A DNA stretch of 61,215 nucleotides from Astrocystis sublimbata. Taxonomy: Eukaryota; Ascomycota; Sordariomycetes; Xylariales; Xylariaceae. Numbering within the stretch: the first letter of the stretch is position 1; each line of letters starts with the position of its first letter. The notes under the pieces are model-generated. The model was not told the origin of the DNA and made no database searches. It worked only from the letters and a program-made list of their open reading frames with translations. The translations under genes were made by a program, and so were the position numbers. Location of the stretch: positions 1 to 61,215 of the forward strand of contig JAJNNY010000108.1 of NCBI GenBank assembly GCA_022453515.1, written 5' to 3'. Below, piece after piece: positions 39,058-51,203 of this stretch.

Positions 39058-40152
39058 TTAAGCGACGGGGTTAGCACCTCCGGGAGGGATCTTCTGCACG
39101 AAGGGCACGTCGGGGTACTCCTTGATCTCGGCCTCCAGGCCGCTCTGGATGAGAGCGAAGAGGGTCTGGTCGGAGCTGTCGTAGCCAGGGACGTACTTGT
39201 CTCCGAAATCGGCGATAAAGGTTTTATAAGTGGCGTCCGGTTTGTAAACGGCCACTGCAATTGCTGGAGTCAGTAATTGCGGTTTACAGTAAAGAATTGC
39301 TCATGAAACACTGCGTTGCAGGTGTCTCGGGAGTATAGAGACCAATCAGGGCAGTTTTGGCTCCCGAGACATGCCAGAAGGGGGAATGAGTGACTCCAGG
39401 GGTTACTTACTGTTGGTGAAGGTGTAGTTGGTGCCGCGGAACATAGTGCTGTTGTCGAACATGGCCCAGACGCGGTTGTAGGTCTCGGAGCCGATGGTCG
39501 GGTCCTCGGGCACGGGGAACTCGTAGCCAACCGACTTGGTGATCCAGAAGGACTCGGGGAAGACGAAGGTGTTGGCGCCAACAAAGGTTTGCAGCAGAAT
39601 ACCGATGTTGACCTTCTGCAGACGGACCTCGTCCCACTCCTTCTCGCCGTTGGCGGCGGTCCAGTTCTTGATCCAGTCCATGGCGAAGCGGCCACTATCG
39701 ATCTCGAAGCTGTAGTCCTTGGTGATGTAAGGAGAGTGGGGTTTGACTTGAAACGGATGTTAGCGTTCATTTCACGAATATCGACCTATCGTTTATAGGT
39801 GGTACGGCAACTTACTGTCCCAGCCAAGGTCGTGCAACATGCTGCCTACAGCGTGGACCTCGAGATCCAGAGACGCCTTCAGAGTAGCATTGGCGTTGAT
39901 GGCAGCCGCACCAAAGATCCAGGTGCGGTACAGGTGGCCAGTCAGGTACGGCTGGTAGTCCTTGTAGTACTCCTCGATGAATTTACGAACATCCCGGACA
40001 ATCGGGGTGTCGATGACCTCGACACCGGCGATGGTGGTAGTAGGCAATGTCGTGTTCGTGGAAGGGCACTTGCCGCCATTGGTGTGATACTTAGGAGAGG
40101 CGACAGCGGCGCCGGCAAGGGCCAGGCCAGAGGCGATGCTGGAGAACTTCAT
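39058..40152 (-). CDS. Secreted HD-domain protein, left copy
   Basis: Three exons (40152-39816, 39746-39411, 39254-39058) give 289 residues. ATG 40152 begins a clear signal peptide (MKFSSIASGLALAGAAVA). The HD-type metal motif is suggested by GHLYRTWIFGAA with its His and by VGSMLHDLGWD with the His-Asp pair, followed by SFEIDSGRFAMDWIKNW. The order resembles HD hydrolases such as fungal cyanamide hydratase-like proteins. The substrate is unknown, and the later metal ligand is not certain. NTTLP, NATL, NWTA, NSTM and NYTF are possible N-glycosylation sites, consistent with passage through the secretory pathway. The second intron is an introner-like element. Confidence 0.75.
39255..39410 (-). 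repeat. Introner-like intron (copy 2, in the HD-domain gene)
   Basis: A 156-nt phase-1 intron (GTAAGT donor, TTGCAG acceptor). It shares exact blocks with the intron at 6573-6732: 20 nt at 39319-39338 and the 17-nt GCAATTACTGACTCCAG before the acceptor. Here both nested inverted repeats are perfect: outer CTGGAGTCA/TGACTCCAG and inner TGTCTCGGGAG/CTCCCGAGACA. This suggests a mobile or recently copied intron able to fold into a stable hairpin. Confidence 0.87.
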
Positions 40153-41926
40153 CTTGAGAGGCTGTTGAGTGATTGTGACCTTTGGATGGGGATGGGGATA
40201 GGAATAAGACCTCTCGAAAAACTCGGGTTGCGCGAGACTTAAATATTTTCTTCTCTCACTAGCATCCTGGGTATGCTGCCTCTAGAGATCTGACATGGGA
40301 TTCACACTAAAAGGGGCGACTAACGCCGCTCGTCCACTCCTACACCATCCGTGATGAGTGGCACCCTGACATGCATCGATTCCTATCCCATCTACCCCTG
40401 TATGTCATATACTAGTACTGGGCCTCTCAGCCCCAGTCGGAATCAATAATACAATCACAGCCCACATGCAAGCCAAAATCTGGGGCTTCGGGGAAGACGC
40501 CCTTGGCACCAATGGAATAGTCCGCGCATGCGGTTCTTGGGTCCGACTTGGGCTCATGTCTGCAATACCCTAATGTTCTGGCGCTTTAGTTTCGTATAGG
40601 TCCATGGCAGCTCAACAGGGGAGCATGGCGCCGCCGCACGATTGCATGATAAAATTTGGGTTAAGTCGCACACGAAGGCCACAGCGCGGATGTGATAGGC
40701 GAGATTCGTGGATGGAGGGATGAAAGTGGTGATAGTGGTGGACATCAGTGACGAAAGTGGTGTCAGCAAACGGCCCCAGGCAGAGTAAGCCTAATGCGGA
40801 CTGGGATCAGTCAGGAATCGGTTACTTCCCGTCTTGGCAAAGCTTGTCTCCAACTTCACTTAATGGGCTGCTCGTCGATGGTGATCGACGCGACGGATCC
40901 GTTCACCAGTCCGAGCATCCCAGTTCCCACTCAACTCACCACAGAACTCCGAGCGGGCCCCTCGGCGCCCCTGGACGAGCCCAACAGAGAGCCCAGGGCC
41001 CATGCATGACATCAGATCTTCTCTGGACTAGGATGCGCTAAGTCTGAAATTTACAAGATTATTCTGCGCTTGCATCTTCCGCGCATGCTCTAATTGCTAA
41101 TAATAGACCTGCGAGGCCTTCTGCGCTGCTTACGACAGTTGATGGATGCACAGCTTGGTGCATGTCTACGATGCGTGGGTAAGAAAACGTGCAGAAAACG
41201 TGGCGAGAGTGGCATGGTCTGCAAAGGCGTCGATTCTGCTGTGGTAATATCTTTTCATCAGTCAGATAGAAAATTCTTTATTCAATATCTCATTGAGGGC
41301 GACACTTACTGATACCAAAAATATAAGATCGATATTAGGAGCGCGACAGCAGGCCTTCCCTCCAAGCTGTGTTTGGCAAGTGAACATCGCGTAATGTCAC
41401 GGAACCGGGTGTAAACACTCCAACTTAGGCACGAGGCATAGTTACTACTAGGTTAAGTAGGCATCATGGGTTTTACTAGTAATGTTATACTCAACCTGCA
41501 TATGTATCAGTTCATTTAATCCAATTGCAATTTCAATTTGGGTAGTATCTATCAGATTGGATTCCCCTGAGGCCATTACGGGCCCAACTCTTCTGCACTT
41601 TGTAAGGTTTTTGCCTACCCGTTACAAGTGTGAGTAAAGAGAAGCTCCCATTACGTACATAGGTAATGTCAATGTATTACTGATTCGGCCTTTCGTACCT
41701 TTCACCCCTGAAGCCAAGAGGAGCTACCTGCGCTCGTGAATGGCAAAGGGCGGCCAGGCTCGGCTCGGGGATTATGGGATTTGCGGAAGGCGGAGTCAAG
41801 CAGATTTAGGGAGATGGCTCCACCGCCGAGTTCAGATTCGTCACCATCCTCCGGGCTTTCCGCCAGACACAACTTCTGCAAATGTAGTAAATGCGAAAAC
41901 AAAACAAGGGATGCTTTAGCCTTGGT
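40153..41926. other. Intergenic region
   Basis: HD-gene promoter followed by about 1.5 kb with only short ORFs. No gene is supported. Confidence 0.5.
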
Positions 41927-43167
41927 CTATTGCCTCAGTATCGCTGGTCCTGCTTGTATACGCTCTTTGCCAAATACTCGACCCCCAAATATCCGTGTCC
42001 TCAACTCGTACAAGGTAGAATCAAAGCCATGCTTCATGGCCGAATTTGGATTCCCCAATACCATTTCCGAATAATAATCCTGCTGCTGTCTGAGGAAGAT
42101 GTCAAAGTCATGGTACGATGCTATCGTGTTTCGCATCGTCGGCGTGGGCAGGGCACCCTTCGTCATGAGAGCCCCTTGTATAAACAAGCAAGAGAAAACA
42201 GCCCATAAGGCAGCTTCAGCGCCAGAATTAGGGTAGGGCCCTAGTAAAAACTGAACTACATCATAGCAATCGTCAGTGACTATCATGTTTGATTCAAATC
42301 GACCTAACTCACTCGTTGCAATGTCGCTGGTAAGCAGAGAGAAATCCCACATGGGGTGTCGCGTAATCCCGCAATCAATGCCAACCTGGTCTTTCGTGAC
42401 TGTGCAATCAGCCAGATCCTTTATCGACTGCACCGCGTTGATTCGCTCCAATTCATAGGAGATATCGGCATTGTACGGCAGATTCCAAGGGAGGTAGCAA
42501 CGGTCTTCCCCCAGGGTCATGCCAATTTCCCTCAGAACTTTTGAGTATTGCAGCACTGTTCTGGCGATATCGGTAGCCTGTTCTAGGCTGAAAGTGGAAG
42601 CAGGCCATGTGCATTTTTCCGATGAAGAGGCAGGCATAACGTGTACTCGCGTCGGTGATCTTGTGTCCAGGCGGATTCCGAATCTGTCCAACACGACTGT
42701 GAGGGTATCCAGATCGCTAATCAAAATCTGCGTGCTATAGATGTGGTGGAATGAAAGGACGGGAGAAACAACTCTGAGTCGACCTGATGAGTGTTAGTAT
42801 AGATTCTGAAGTACGGTTCCTCGCTAGGCTGTGCCATTATTCAAGCCTACTCACAAAAGTCTCTGTAAACACCTTGAACTCCGGGGGTATCGCGTCCCGT
42901 GAAGGCCCATCTTTCAGCCCAATTATCAGGAAGTTCTTGACCCGGACGGATCCTGGTGTAGGTATGCAAACCCGCCTGATAAAGCGTCTGGGAGGGGCCA
43001 GCTATCACGTGTGCCAATAATTCATCACTTGGCATGATGGTATGGTTCATTGTGATAAAGCGGGATAGCTTGTACTGCAAACCCTGACCCTTCTTGACGT
43101 CGAAATTGAGTTCAACCATGAACTTCAGCCTAGGTTGCTTCGCGAAGTCGGCGCTTTCGGAAGCCAT
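41927..43167 (-). CDS. Amidoligase-like protein, left copy
   Basis: Two exons (43167-42855, 42783-41927; 71-nt intron) give 389 residues. KFMVELNFDV near the N-terminus resembles the glutamate motif of fungal putative amidoligases (pattern gvElEf). The spliced block RLRVVSPVLSF matches their (E)iVSPVLsf block. Next comes a region where members usually have N-x-SCG-x-HVHV; here it reads LDTRSPTRVHVMP. FSLEQATDIARTVLQYSKVL fits the following helix. The family has a glutamine-synthetase-like fold and is predicted to form amide bonds with ATP. Several conserved positions are altered, so activity is uncertain. No signal peptide. The assignment is from motif memory only. Confidence 0.6.
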
Positions 43168-44608
43168 GTTGCGGACTTCTTTTGAGTGATTTGCAAGAAA
43201 CACTGCAGTTGATTAATATGGAAGGGGGAGACAACCGCACGCATATATGCACACATCGCAAACTGTCACGCGTTGAATGAGGATATCGATGCGACAAGTA
43301 TGGAATGCGTAGTCGCACAGTCGCCGCCTCCCTCCCTTGAGTGTGGGCATATACTGGTAGGTCCAGAGACCATATCGAGCATTCACTGCCACTCACGAGA
43401 AACTGTTGATTAGCGGCTGAGGTTGTGCCACTGGGTAACAAACCTGCAATTCACACCTTTTAGGGTGCCCTCTCAGCTGATAGAGCAGCTGTCGCAGCCA
43501 AGGGTAGTCATAGCAAACCCTAAGCAAGCACGTTCACAAAAGAGAACATAAGGACTCTGTCACTACCTATGGGGACTTATACATAGCTAATTACCAGGTC
43601 TTTTCTAATGTGAGAGGCAAACGCTTCCCTAGCGTCGCTATTTATTCGATGTAGGTGATCGTGAATGGCATCCTTTTATTGGCCGCTAAGCTTGGCGTAC
43701 GCCACTTTGAAGAACATGCCACAGTGCATAATTGGTTGCGCTGTTCCGCGGCATTCGTTCGTTGTGCTTAGCTTTGCATGCCGTCGTGTGCTGTTGAAAG
43801 GGATGGGCAAGTTTCAAAACACCCTGCGAGCTGTCAATGATTCGTACAGTCCGATCCGATGCTACTCTCGAGTAATACCAGCGAATCACGAATGCTTACT
43901 TCTCACGCATCTCTGTCCCTTGTGATCCAATGACTGGTCACGCCAGTCTGTTGTTCCTAATCACATCAATGGCCGAAAATTGGCATCGTGACTCAGTACT
44001 TAGTCCAGGGACGGCTAGGTATTGGTAGAATCCATCAAGGTTCGGCTCGTTCCACAATCCACACTTGTTGAATTATCTGTAAAAGTATTATTACCAACAG
44101 AATGCATTATCGCAGTTGCTGTTTGTGGTGTAAAGCAGATATTTCTTTGCTTATTGATATCTACCTGGAGTGTGCTGTCTGATTGTAGTGCTACACAAAA
44201 TCAAATGCTGTTACCGCTAAAGCCGACCTCGCGCTTGACTGCTTGCCACCCATCAGTCCCTTGCTCTGGCTGTCCGCTGAGGTTGTCCGACCCGCTTCCA
44301 TCATGTCCAAGCAAAGCACCAATTAAATTTGTTCTCACTGTTCTGCCGATAGGAATGGTTTCGCTGTTCAGCATCACGCAAGTTGCTAAGGTGACGCTCC
44401 GGTTATTTGTTGTGAATGCACTAGGATCCATGTTCGATTATACTTGAAAGCGTGACAGACAAAGAAACAATTCAGTTCAACCCACATGGTTGCATGATTA
44501 CAAAACCTTCGTATATCTCGCCAATAAGCGAAACACTATTCAAAAGAGCTGTTAGTTGTTCTTGTTCTGCTACTACGCATGTGCGAAGGTGCAAAATGTT
44601 GAGGGCTT
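43168..44608. other. Intergenic region
   Basis: About 1.4 kb between the two amidoligase-like genes. A 76-codon minus-strand ORF from an ATG at 44431 has no recognisable domain. No gene is firmly supported. Confidence 0.45.
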
Positions 44609-45473
44609 TTAGACTGATAGAGCGAGTAAAGGGCAATCTTCCCGATCAAGGTAATGAAACTTACTCCCAATTGCAGACTGCCATTCTATTTCCCTTGGAC
44701 GTATTTCCCTTGGACGTATTTCCCTTGCAGACTCTATCTTCCTGTGCACCTCGGCTTTGCGAAACTTAGGGATGGCCTCCGTCGTATCGGCTAAGTCAAG
44801 GTACGGGACCAGCTTTGATCTAGCACCATTTGTGCTCAAATTGATCAAGTATTTCAAGCCATGGCGATGCATGTGATCGTATCCTTCATCACCCGGCTCC
44901 ATGTGTCTGTATGCGACCCGATGGTCGTTTTGAGTTTGTAGAAGTAGCCACTTGTCGGTATCGGTCAGGTCAAGTTGCCCTATTATGCTTAGCCACGGAT
45001 CATTTTCCATCAGTCTCATGCCCCAAGATCCGAACGGGATGCGTTTCGCCTCTTTGATTGCTGAGAATAGGTGAAACATTTTTCGGACCCATTCAGGCCC
45101 TTCATTATACTTGAAGTCAGGGGATATAAGCCTAAGCCAGCCTATTCAATAAAAAAAAGGCATAAGAGTCAGCAGTTTCTCCAGCCTCGGCGTTCAGATA
45201 AAACCCACATCTTGGGTCCTGGTGACCTTTGTCTATAGACCAACTGAGGCGCTCTTCCTTCAGGACCTCTTCAATACTTGATTCTTGCAGAATGACACAA
45301 GGTATGTCTCTATTACGTATGGACGCACATAGACTCAGCGCAGAGGCATCCTGCGAGCTGGAGGTAATATCGGGAGGCGAATCAGAGAGACAACATATCA
45401 GCTGAAACTCCATGACAAACGAGTCTTCGGAGGACGATCCGTCTTCGCGATCGTGCATCACAATATCACCCAT
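44609..45473 (-). CDS. Second, divergent amidoligase-like protein, left copy
   Basis: Two exons (45473-45209 and 45141-44609, 67-nt intron with GTGGGT donor and AATAG acceptor) give 265 residues. SFVMEFQLICCL aligns with the glutamate motif. RNRDIPCVI fits the block after it, and the splice creates CWLRLISPDFKYNEGPEWVR, which matches the (E)i-S-P-x-F/L block. The usual GLHVHV part is replaced by FGSWGMRLMEN, so the metal-binding His residues appear lost. Near the C-terminus a 12-nt unit gives the repeat REIRPREIRPREIE. It may be a decaying paralog of the gene at 41927-43167. Confidence is limited because the family was recognised by eye. Confidence 0.5.
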
Positions 45474-45669
45474 GATGGACAAAGGCGGTCGACTGGTATG
45501 AACACGTAGTTATGATAGGAAAAGTGTGATTGCGGCAGGCTGTTTGATGAATTGCATCAACTTGAAATGTTGGGTGGAAAGGTAGATAGATAGATGGGTT
45601 TTGGATCTTATGGAATTGATAAAACAGTTGGCACCCTGTCTCAGTTGGGGATGAGCACAGCAAGTGCAA

Positions 45670-46004
45670 CTCACATACAAGAAGGAACCTTTCTCAACAA
45701 AGTCATTCCTGCTTCTTTCCCATAGTTTGTTGCAAGTACTCCAGGTGAAGGGGCCACTGCATACACACCTCATGAGCGCATTACGCAAATAATCAGGTTC
45801 TTCCGAGCCCCCCCATGCTGCGAAGCGGAATCTCGGCTCTTTCCTTTGATGGTACAGGTCTACAGACAGCAGCTTCTGCTTTCGTTTCCACTCGTCGATG
45901 GGTTCCCATTCGTGAGGCTTAATCTTGCGTACACTTGCTGAACAATTGGCATGGACGTCCCCAAGACTCAAATAAGAGTGTGCAGCTGAGATGGAGTCCT
46001 GCAT
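45670..46004 (-). CDS. Hypothetical protein, left copy (3' end uncertain)
   Basis: ATG 46004 starts about 110 residues (SISAAHSYLSLGDVHANC and onward, with WGGSEEPDYLRNALMRCVC) up to a possible splice donor near 45680. Without splicing the frame continues to 45510. No domain, signal peptide or membrane helix was recognised. It lies just upstream of the second amidoligase-like gene on the same strand and could be its neighbour or a lost 5' part. Confidence 0.35.
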
Positions 46005-46554
46005 TTGATGCCAGCCCAGAAGGCAAGGGCCCTCATATAACCCTCTAGCTATTGATTTGTGAAGACAATTGTGAGGTCGATTTGAGTAGAACTATGGCCA
46101 ATACTCATCGACTTTGAATATGAAGTGGAAATCAGATGGGATTAGGAGATCATTGATTCATATCAAATCAGGCTCCAACCCCATCGGACCTTCGAGCTTT
46201 CTGCAGCCTGCCATGTGGGGGTAAGATTAAGTGTCCGGTGTAGGCGTACCTAGTTGAGTAGAAGTAGATATCGGCATATACTATAATAAATATTTTTTTA
46301 ATTATAGAATAACGTTATCCACGGGCAAGTGTCGCACTTTTTTTTTAACTTTTTTAACTTCTAACTTTATATATATATTTTTTTATAATAACGTAATAGT
46401 TTAATAATCTAAAGAAGCCGATCTATAGTTAGCGTTTTAAGCTAAAAACTATAACCCTAAACTATCCTTACAGAAGCTTAGTTAAATTTATAACATTTGC
46501 GCCTATATATTATAATAAAGAATTAATAGTAACGCGCCTTATTATATTACTAAT
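46005..46554. other. AT-rich region at the palindrome centre (left side)
   Basis: From about 46275 the sequence is strongly AT-rich with TATATA and poly-A/T tracts, without coding potential. It resembles RIP-affected or subtelomeric DNA. Confidence 0.6.
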
Positions 46555-46575
46555 ATTAAATATTAAAATTTAATA
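46555..46575. other. 21-nt palindrome spacer
   Basis: Between the last paired bases (CTAAT ending at 46554 and ATTAG starting at 46576) lie 21 unpaired AT-only bases. This is the loop of the fold-back structure. Confidence 0.85.
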
Positions 46576-47125
46576 ATTAGTAATATAATAAGGCGCGTTA
46601 CTATTAATTCTTTATTATAATATATAGGCGCAAATGTTATAAATTTAACTAAGCTTCTGTAAGGATAGTTTAGGGTTATAGTTTTTAGCTTAAAACGCTA
46701 ACTATAGATCGGCTTCTTTAGATTATTAAACTATTACGTTATTATAAAAAAATATATATATAAAGTTAGAAGTTAAAAAAGTTAAAAAAAAAGTGCGACA
46801 CTTGCCCGTGGATAACGTTATTCTATAATTAAAAAAATATTTATTATAGTATATGCCGATATCTACTTCTACTCAACTAGGTACGCCTACACCGGACACT
46901 TAATCTTACCCCCACATGGCAGGCTGCAGAAAGCTCGAAGGTCCGATGGGGTTGGAGCCTGATTTGATATGAATCAATGATCTCCTAATCCCATCTGATT
47001 TCCACTTCATATTCAAAGTCGATGAGTATTGGCCATAGTTCTACTCAAATCGACCTCACAATTGTCTTCACAAATCAATAGCTAGAGGGTTATATGAGGG
47101 CCCTTGCCTTCTGGGCTGGCATCAA

Positions 47126-47460
47126 ATGCAGGACTCCATCTCAGCTGCACACTCTTATTTGAGTCTTGGGGACGTCCATGCCAATTGTTCAGCAAGTGTA
47201 CGCAAGATTAAGCCTCACGAATGGGAACCCATCGACGAGTGGAAACGAAAGCAGAAGCTGCTGTCTGTAGACCTGTACCATCAAAGGAAAGAGCCGAGAT
47301 TCCGCTTCGCAGCATGGGGGGGCTCGGAAGAACCTGATTATTTGCGTAATGCGCTCATGAGGTGTGTATGCAGTGGCCCCTTCACCTGGAGTACTTGCAA
47401 CAAACTATGGGAAAGAAGCAGGAATGACTTTGTTGAGAAAGGTTCCTTCTTGTATGTGAG
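47126..47460 (+). CDS. Hypothetical protein, right copy
   Basis: An identical inverted copy of the ORF at 45670-46004. Same uncertainty about its 3' end. Confidence 0.35.
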
Positions 47461-47656
47461 TTGCACTTGCTGTGCTCATCCCCAACTGAGACAGGGTGCC
47501 AACTGTTTTATCAATTCCATAAGATCCAAAACCCATCTATCTATCTACCTTTCCACCCAACATTTCAAGTTGATGCAATTCATCAAACAGCCTGCCGCAA
47601 TCACACTTTTCCTATCATAACTACGTGTTCATACCAGTCGACCGCCTTTGTCCATC

Positions 47657-48521
47657 ATGGGTGATATTGTGATGCACGATCGCGAAGACGGATCGTCCTC
47701 CGAAGACTCGTTTGTCATGGAGTTTCAGCTGATATGTTGTCTCTCTGATTCGCCTCCCGATATTACCTCCAGCTCGCAGGATGCCTCTGCGCTGAGTCTA
47801 TGTGCGTCCATACGTAATAGAGACATACCTTGTGTCATTCTGCAAGAATCAAGTATTGAAGAGGTCCTGAAGGAAGAGCGCCTCAGTTGGTCTATAGACA
47901 AAGGTCACCAGGACCCAAGATGTGGGTTTTATCTGAACGCCGAGGCTGGAGAAACTGCTGACTCTTATGCCTTTTTTTTATTGAATAGGCTGGCTTAGGC
48001 TTATATCCCCTGACTTCAAGTATAATGAAGGGCCTGAATGGGTCCGAAAAATGTTTCACCTATTCTCAGCAATCAAAGAGGCGAAACGCATCCCGTTCGG
48101 ATCTTGGGGCATGAGACTGATGGAAAATGATCCGTGGCTAAGCATAATAGGGCAACTTGACCTGACCGATACCGACAAGTGGCTACTTCTACAAACTCAA
48201 AACGACCATCGGGTCGCATACAGACACATGGAGCCGGGTGATGAAGGATACGATCACATGCATCGCCATGGCTTGAAATACTTGATCAATTTGAGCACAA
48301 ATGGTGCTAGATCAAAGCTGGTCCCGTACCTTGACTTAGCCGATACGACGGAGGCCATCCCTAAGTTTCGCAAAGCCGAGGTGCACAGGAAGATAGAGTC
48401 TGCAAGGGAAATACGTCCAAGGGAAATACGTCCAAGGGAAATAGAATGGCAGTCTGCAATTGGGAGTAAGTTTCATTACCTTGATCGGGAAGATTGCCCT
48501 TTACTCGCTCTATCAGTCTAA
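47657..48521 (+). CDS. Second amidoligase-like protein, right copy
   Basis: Exons 47657-47921 and 47989-48521, identical in sequence to the left copy at 44609-45473. The REIRP repeat is at about 48404-48440. Confidence 0.5.
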
Positions 48522-49962
48522 AAGCCCTCAACATTTTGCACCTTCGCACATGCGTAGTAGCAGAACAAGAACAACTAACAGCTCTTTTGAATAGTGTTTC
48601 GCTTATTGGCGAGATATACGAAGGTTTTGTAATCATGCAACCATGTGGGTTGAACTGAATTGTTTCTTTGTCTGTCACGCTTTCAAGTATAATCGAACAT
48701 GGATCCTAGTGCATTCACAACAAATAACCGGAGCGTCACCTTAGCAACTTGCGTGATGCTGAACAGCGAAACCATTCCTATCGGCAGAACAGTGAGAACA
48801 AATTTAATTGGTGCTTTGCTTGGACATGATGGAAGCGGGTCGGACAACCTCAGCGGACAGCCAGAGCAAGGGACTGATGGGTGGCAAGCAGTCAAGCGCG
48901 AGGTCGGCTTTAGCGGTAACAGCATTTGATTTTGTGTAGCACTACAATCAGACAGCACACTCCAGGTAGATATCAATAAGCAAAGAAATATCTGCTTTAC
49001 ACCACAAACAGCAACTGCGATAATGCATTCTGTTGGTAATAATACTTTTACAGATAATTCAACAAGTGTGGATTGTGGAACGAGCCGAACCTTGATGGAT
49101 TCTACCAATACCTAGCCGTCCCTGGACTAAGTACTGAGTCACGATGCCAATTTTCGGCCATTGATGTGATTAGGAACAACAGACTGGCGTGACCAGTCAT
49201 TGGATCACAAGGGACAGAGATGCGTGAGAAGTAAGCATTCGTGATTCGCTGGTATTACTCGAGAGTAGCATCGGATCGGACTGTACGAATCATTGACAGC
49301 TCGCAGGGTGTTTTGAAACTTGCCCATCCCTTTCAACAGCACACGACGGCATGCAAAGCTAAGCACAACGAACGAATGCCGCGGAACAGCGCAACCAATT
49401 ATGCACTGTGGCATGTTCTTCAAAGTGGCGTACGCCAAGCTTAGCGGCCAATAAAAGGATGCCATTCACGATCACCTACATCGAATAAATAGCGACGCTA
49501 GGGAAGCGTTTGCCTCTCACATTAGAAAAGACCTGGTAATTAGCTATGTATAAGTCCCCATAGGTAGTGACAGAGTCCTTATGTTCTCTTTTGTGAACGT
49601 GCTTGCTTAGGGTTTGCTATGACTACCCTTGGCTGCGACAGCTGCTCTATCAGCTGAGAGGGCACCCTAAAAGGTGTGAATTGCAGGTTTGTTACCCAGT
49701 GGCACAACCTCAGCCGCTAATCAACAGTTTCTCGTGAGTGGCAGTGAATGCTCGATATGGTCTCTGGACCTACCAGTATATGCCCACACTCAAGGGAGGG
49801 AGGCGGCGACTGTGCGACTACGCATTCCATACTTGTCGCATCGATATCCTCATTCAACGCGTGACAGTTTGCGATGTGTGCATATATGCGTGCGGTTGTC
49901 TCCCCCTTCCATATTAATCAACTGCAGTGTTTCTTGCAAATCACTCAAAAGAAGTCCGCAAC

Positions 49963-51203
49963 ATGGCTTCCGAAAGCGCCGACTTCGCGAAGCAACCTAG
50001 GCTGAAGTTCATGGTTGAACTCAATTTCGACGTCAAGAAGGGTCAGGGTTTGCAGTACAAGCTATCCCGCTTTATCACAATGAACCATACCATCATGCCA
50101 AGTGATGAATTATTGGCACACGTGATAGCTGGCCCCTCCCAGACGCTTTATCAGGCGGGTTTGCATACCTACACCAGGATCCGTCCGGGTCAAGAACTTC
50201 CTGATAATTGGGCTGAAAGATGGGCCTTCACGGGACGCGATACCCCCGGAGTTCAAGGTGTTTACAGAGACTTTTGTGAGTAGGCTTGAATAATGGCACA
50301 GCCTAGCGAGGAACCGTACTTCAGAATCTATACTAACACTCATCAGGTCGACTCAGAGTTGTTTCTCCCGTCCTTTCATTCCACCACATCTATAGCACGC
50401 AGATTTTGATTAGCGATCTGGATACCCTCACAGTCGTGTTGGACAGATTCGGAATCCGCCTGGACACAAGATCACCGACGCGAGTACACGTTATGCCTGC
50501 CTCTTCATCGGAAAAATGCACATGGCCTGCTTCCACTTTCAGCCTAGAACAGGCTACCGATATCGCCAGAACAGTGCTGCAATACTCAAAAGTTCTGAGG
50601 GAAATTGGCATGACCCTGGGGGAAGACCGTTGCTACCTCCCTTGGAATCTGCCGTACAATGCCGATATCTCCTATGAATTGGAGCGAATCAACGCGGTGC
50701 AGTCGATAAAGGATCTGGCTGATTGCACAGTCACGAAAGACCAGGTTGGCATTGATTGCGGGATTACGCGACACCCCATGTGGGATTTCTCTCTGCTTAC
50801 CAGCGACATTGCAACGAGTGAGTTAGGTCGATTTGAATCAAACATGATAGTCACTGACGATTGCTATGATGTAGTTCAGTTTTTACTAGGGCCCTACCCT
50901 AATTCTGGCGCTGAAGCTGCCTTATGGGCTGTTTTCTCTTGCTTGTTTATACAAGGGGCTCTCATGACGAAGGGTGCCCTGCCCACGCCGACGATGCGAA
51001 ACACGATAGCATCGTACCATGACTTTGACATCTTCCTCAGACAGCAGCAGGATTATTATTCGGAAATGGTATTGGGGAATCCAAATTCGGCCATGAAGCA
51101 TGGCTTTGATTCTACCTTGTACGAGTTGAGGACACGGATATTTGGGGGTCGAGTATTTGGCAAAGAGCGTATACAAGCAGGACCAGCGATACTGAGGCAA
51201 TAG
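49963..51203 (+). CDS. Amidoligase-like protein, right copy
   Basis: Exons 49963-50275 and 50347-51203, an inverted copy of 41927-43167. The reading frame is intact. Confidence 0.6.

Noticed and set aside
39270..39770. Ser/Pro/Thr-rich 166-codon ORF
   Set aside because: Alternative frame of HD-gene exon 2 running into its intron; the composition is typical of a shadow frame.
39058..40152. Chloroperoxidase or haloperoxidase identity for the secreted protein
   Set aside because: No heme-peroxidase PCP motif; the HLYRTW and LHDLGW motifs fit an HD-type protein better.
43450..43500. tRNA-like box (TCAGCTGATAGAGC) on the plus strand
   Set aside because: It resembles a D-arm, but no anticodon stem-loop, T-arm or matching acceptor stem follows.
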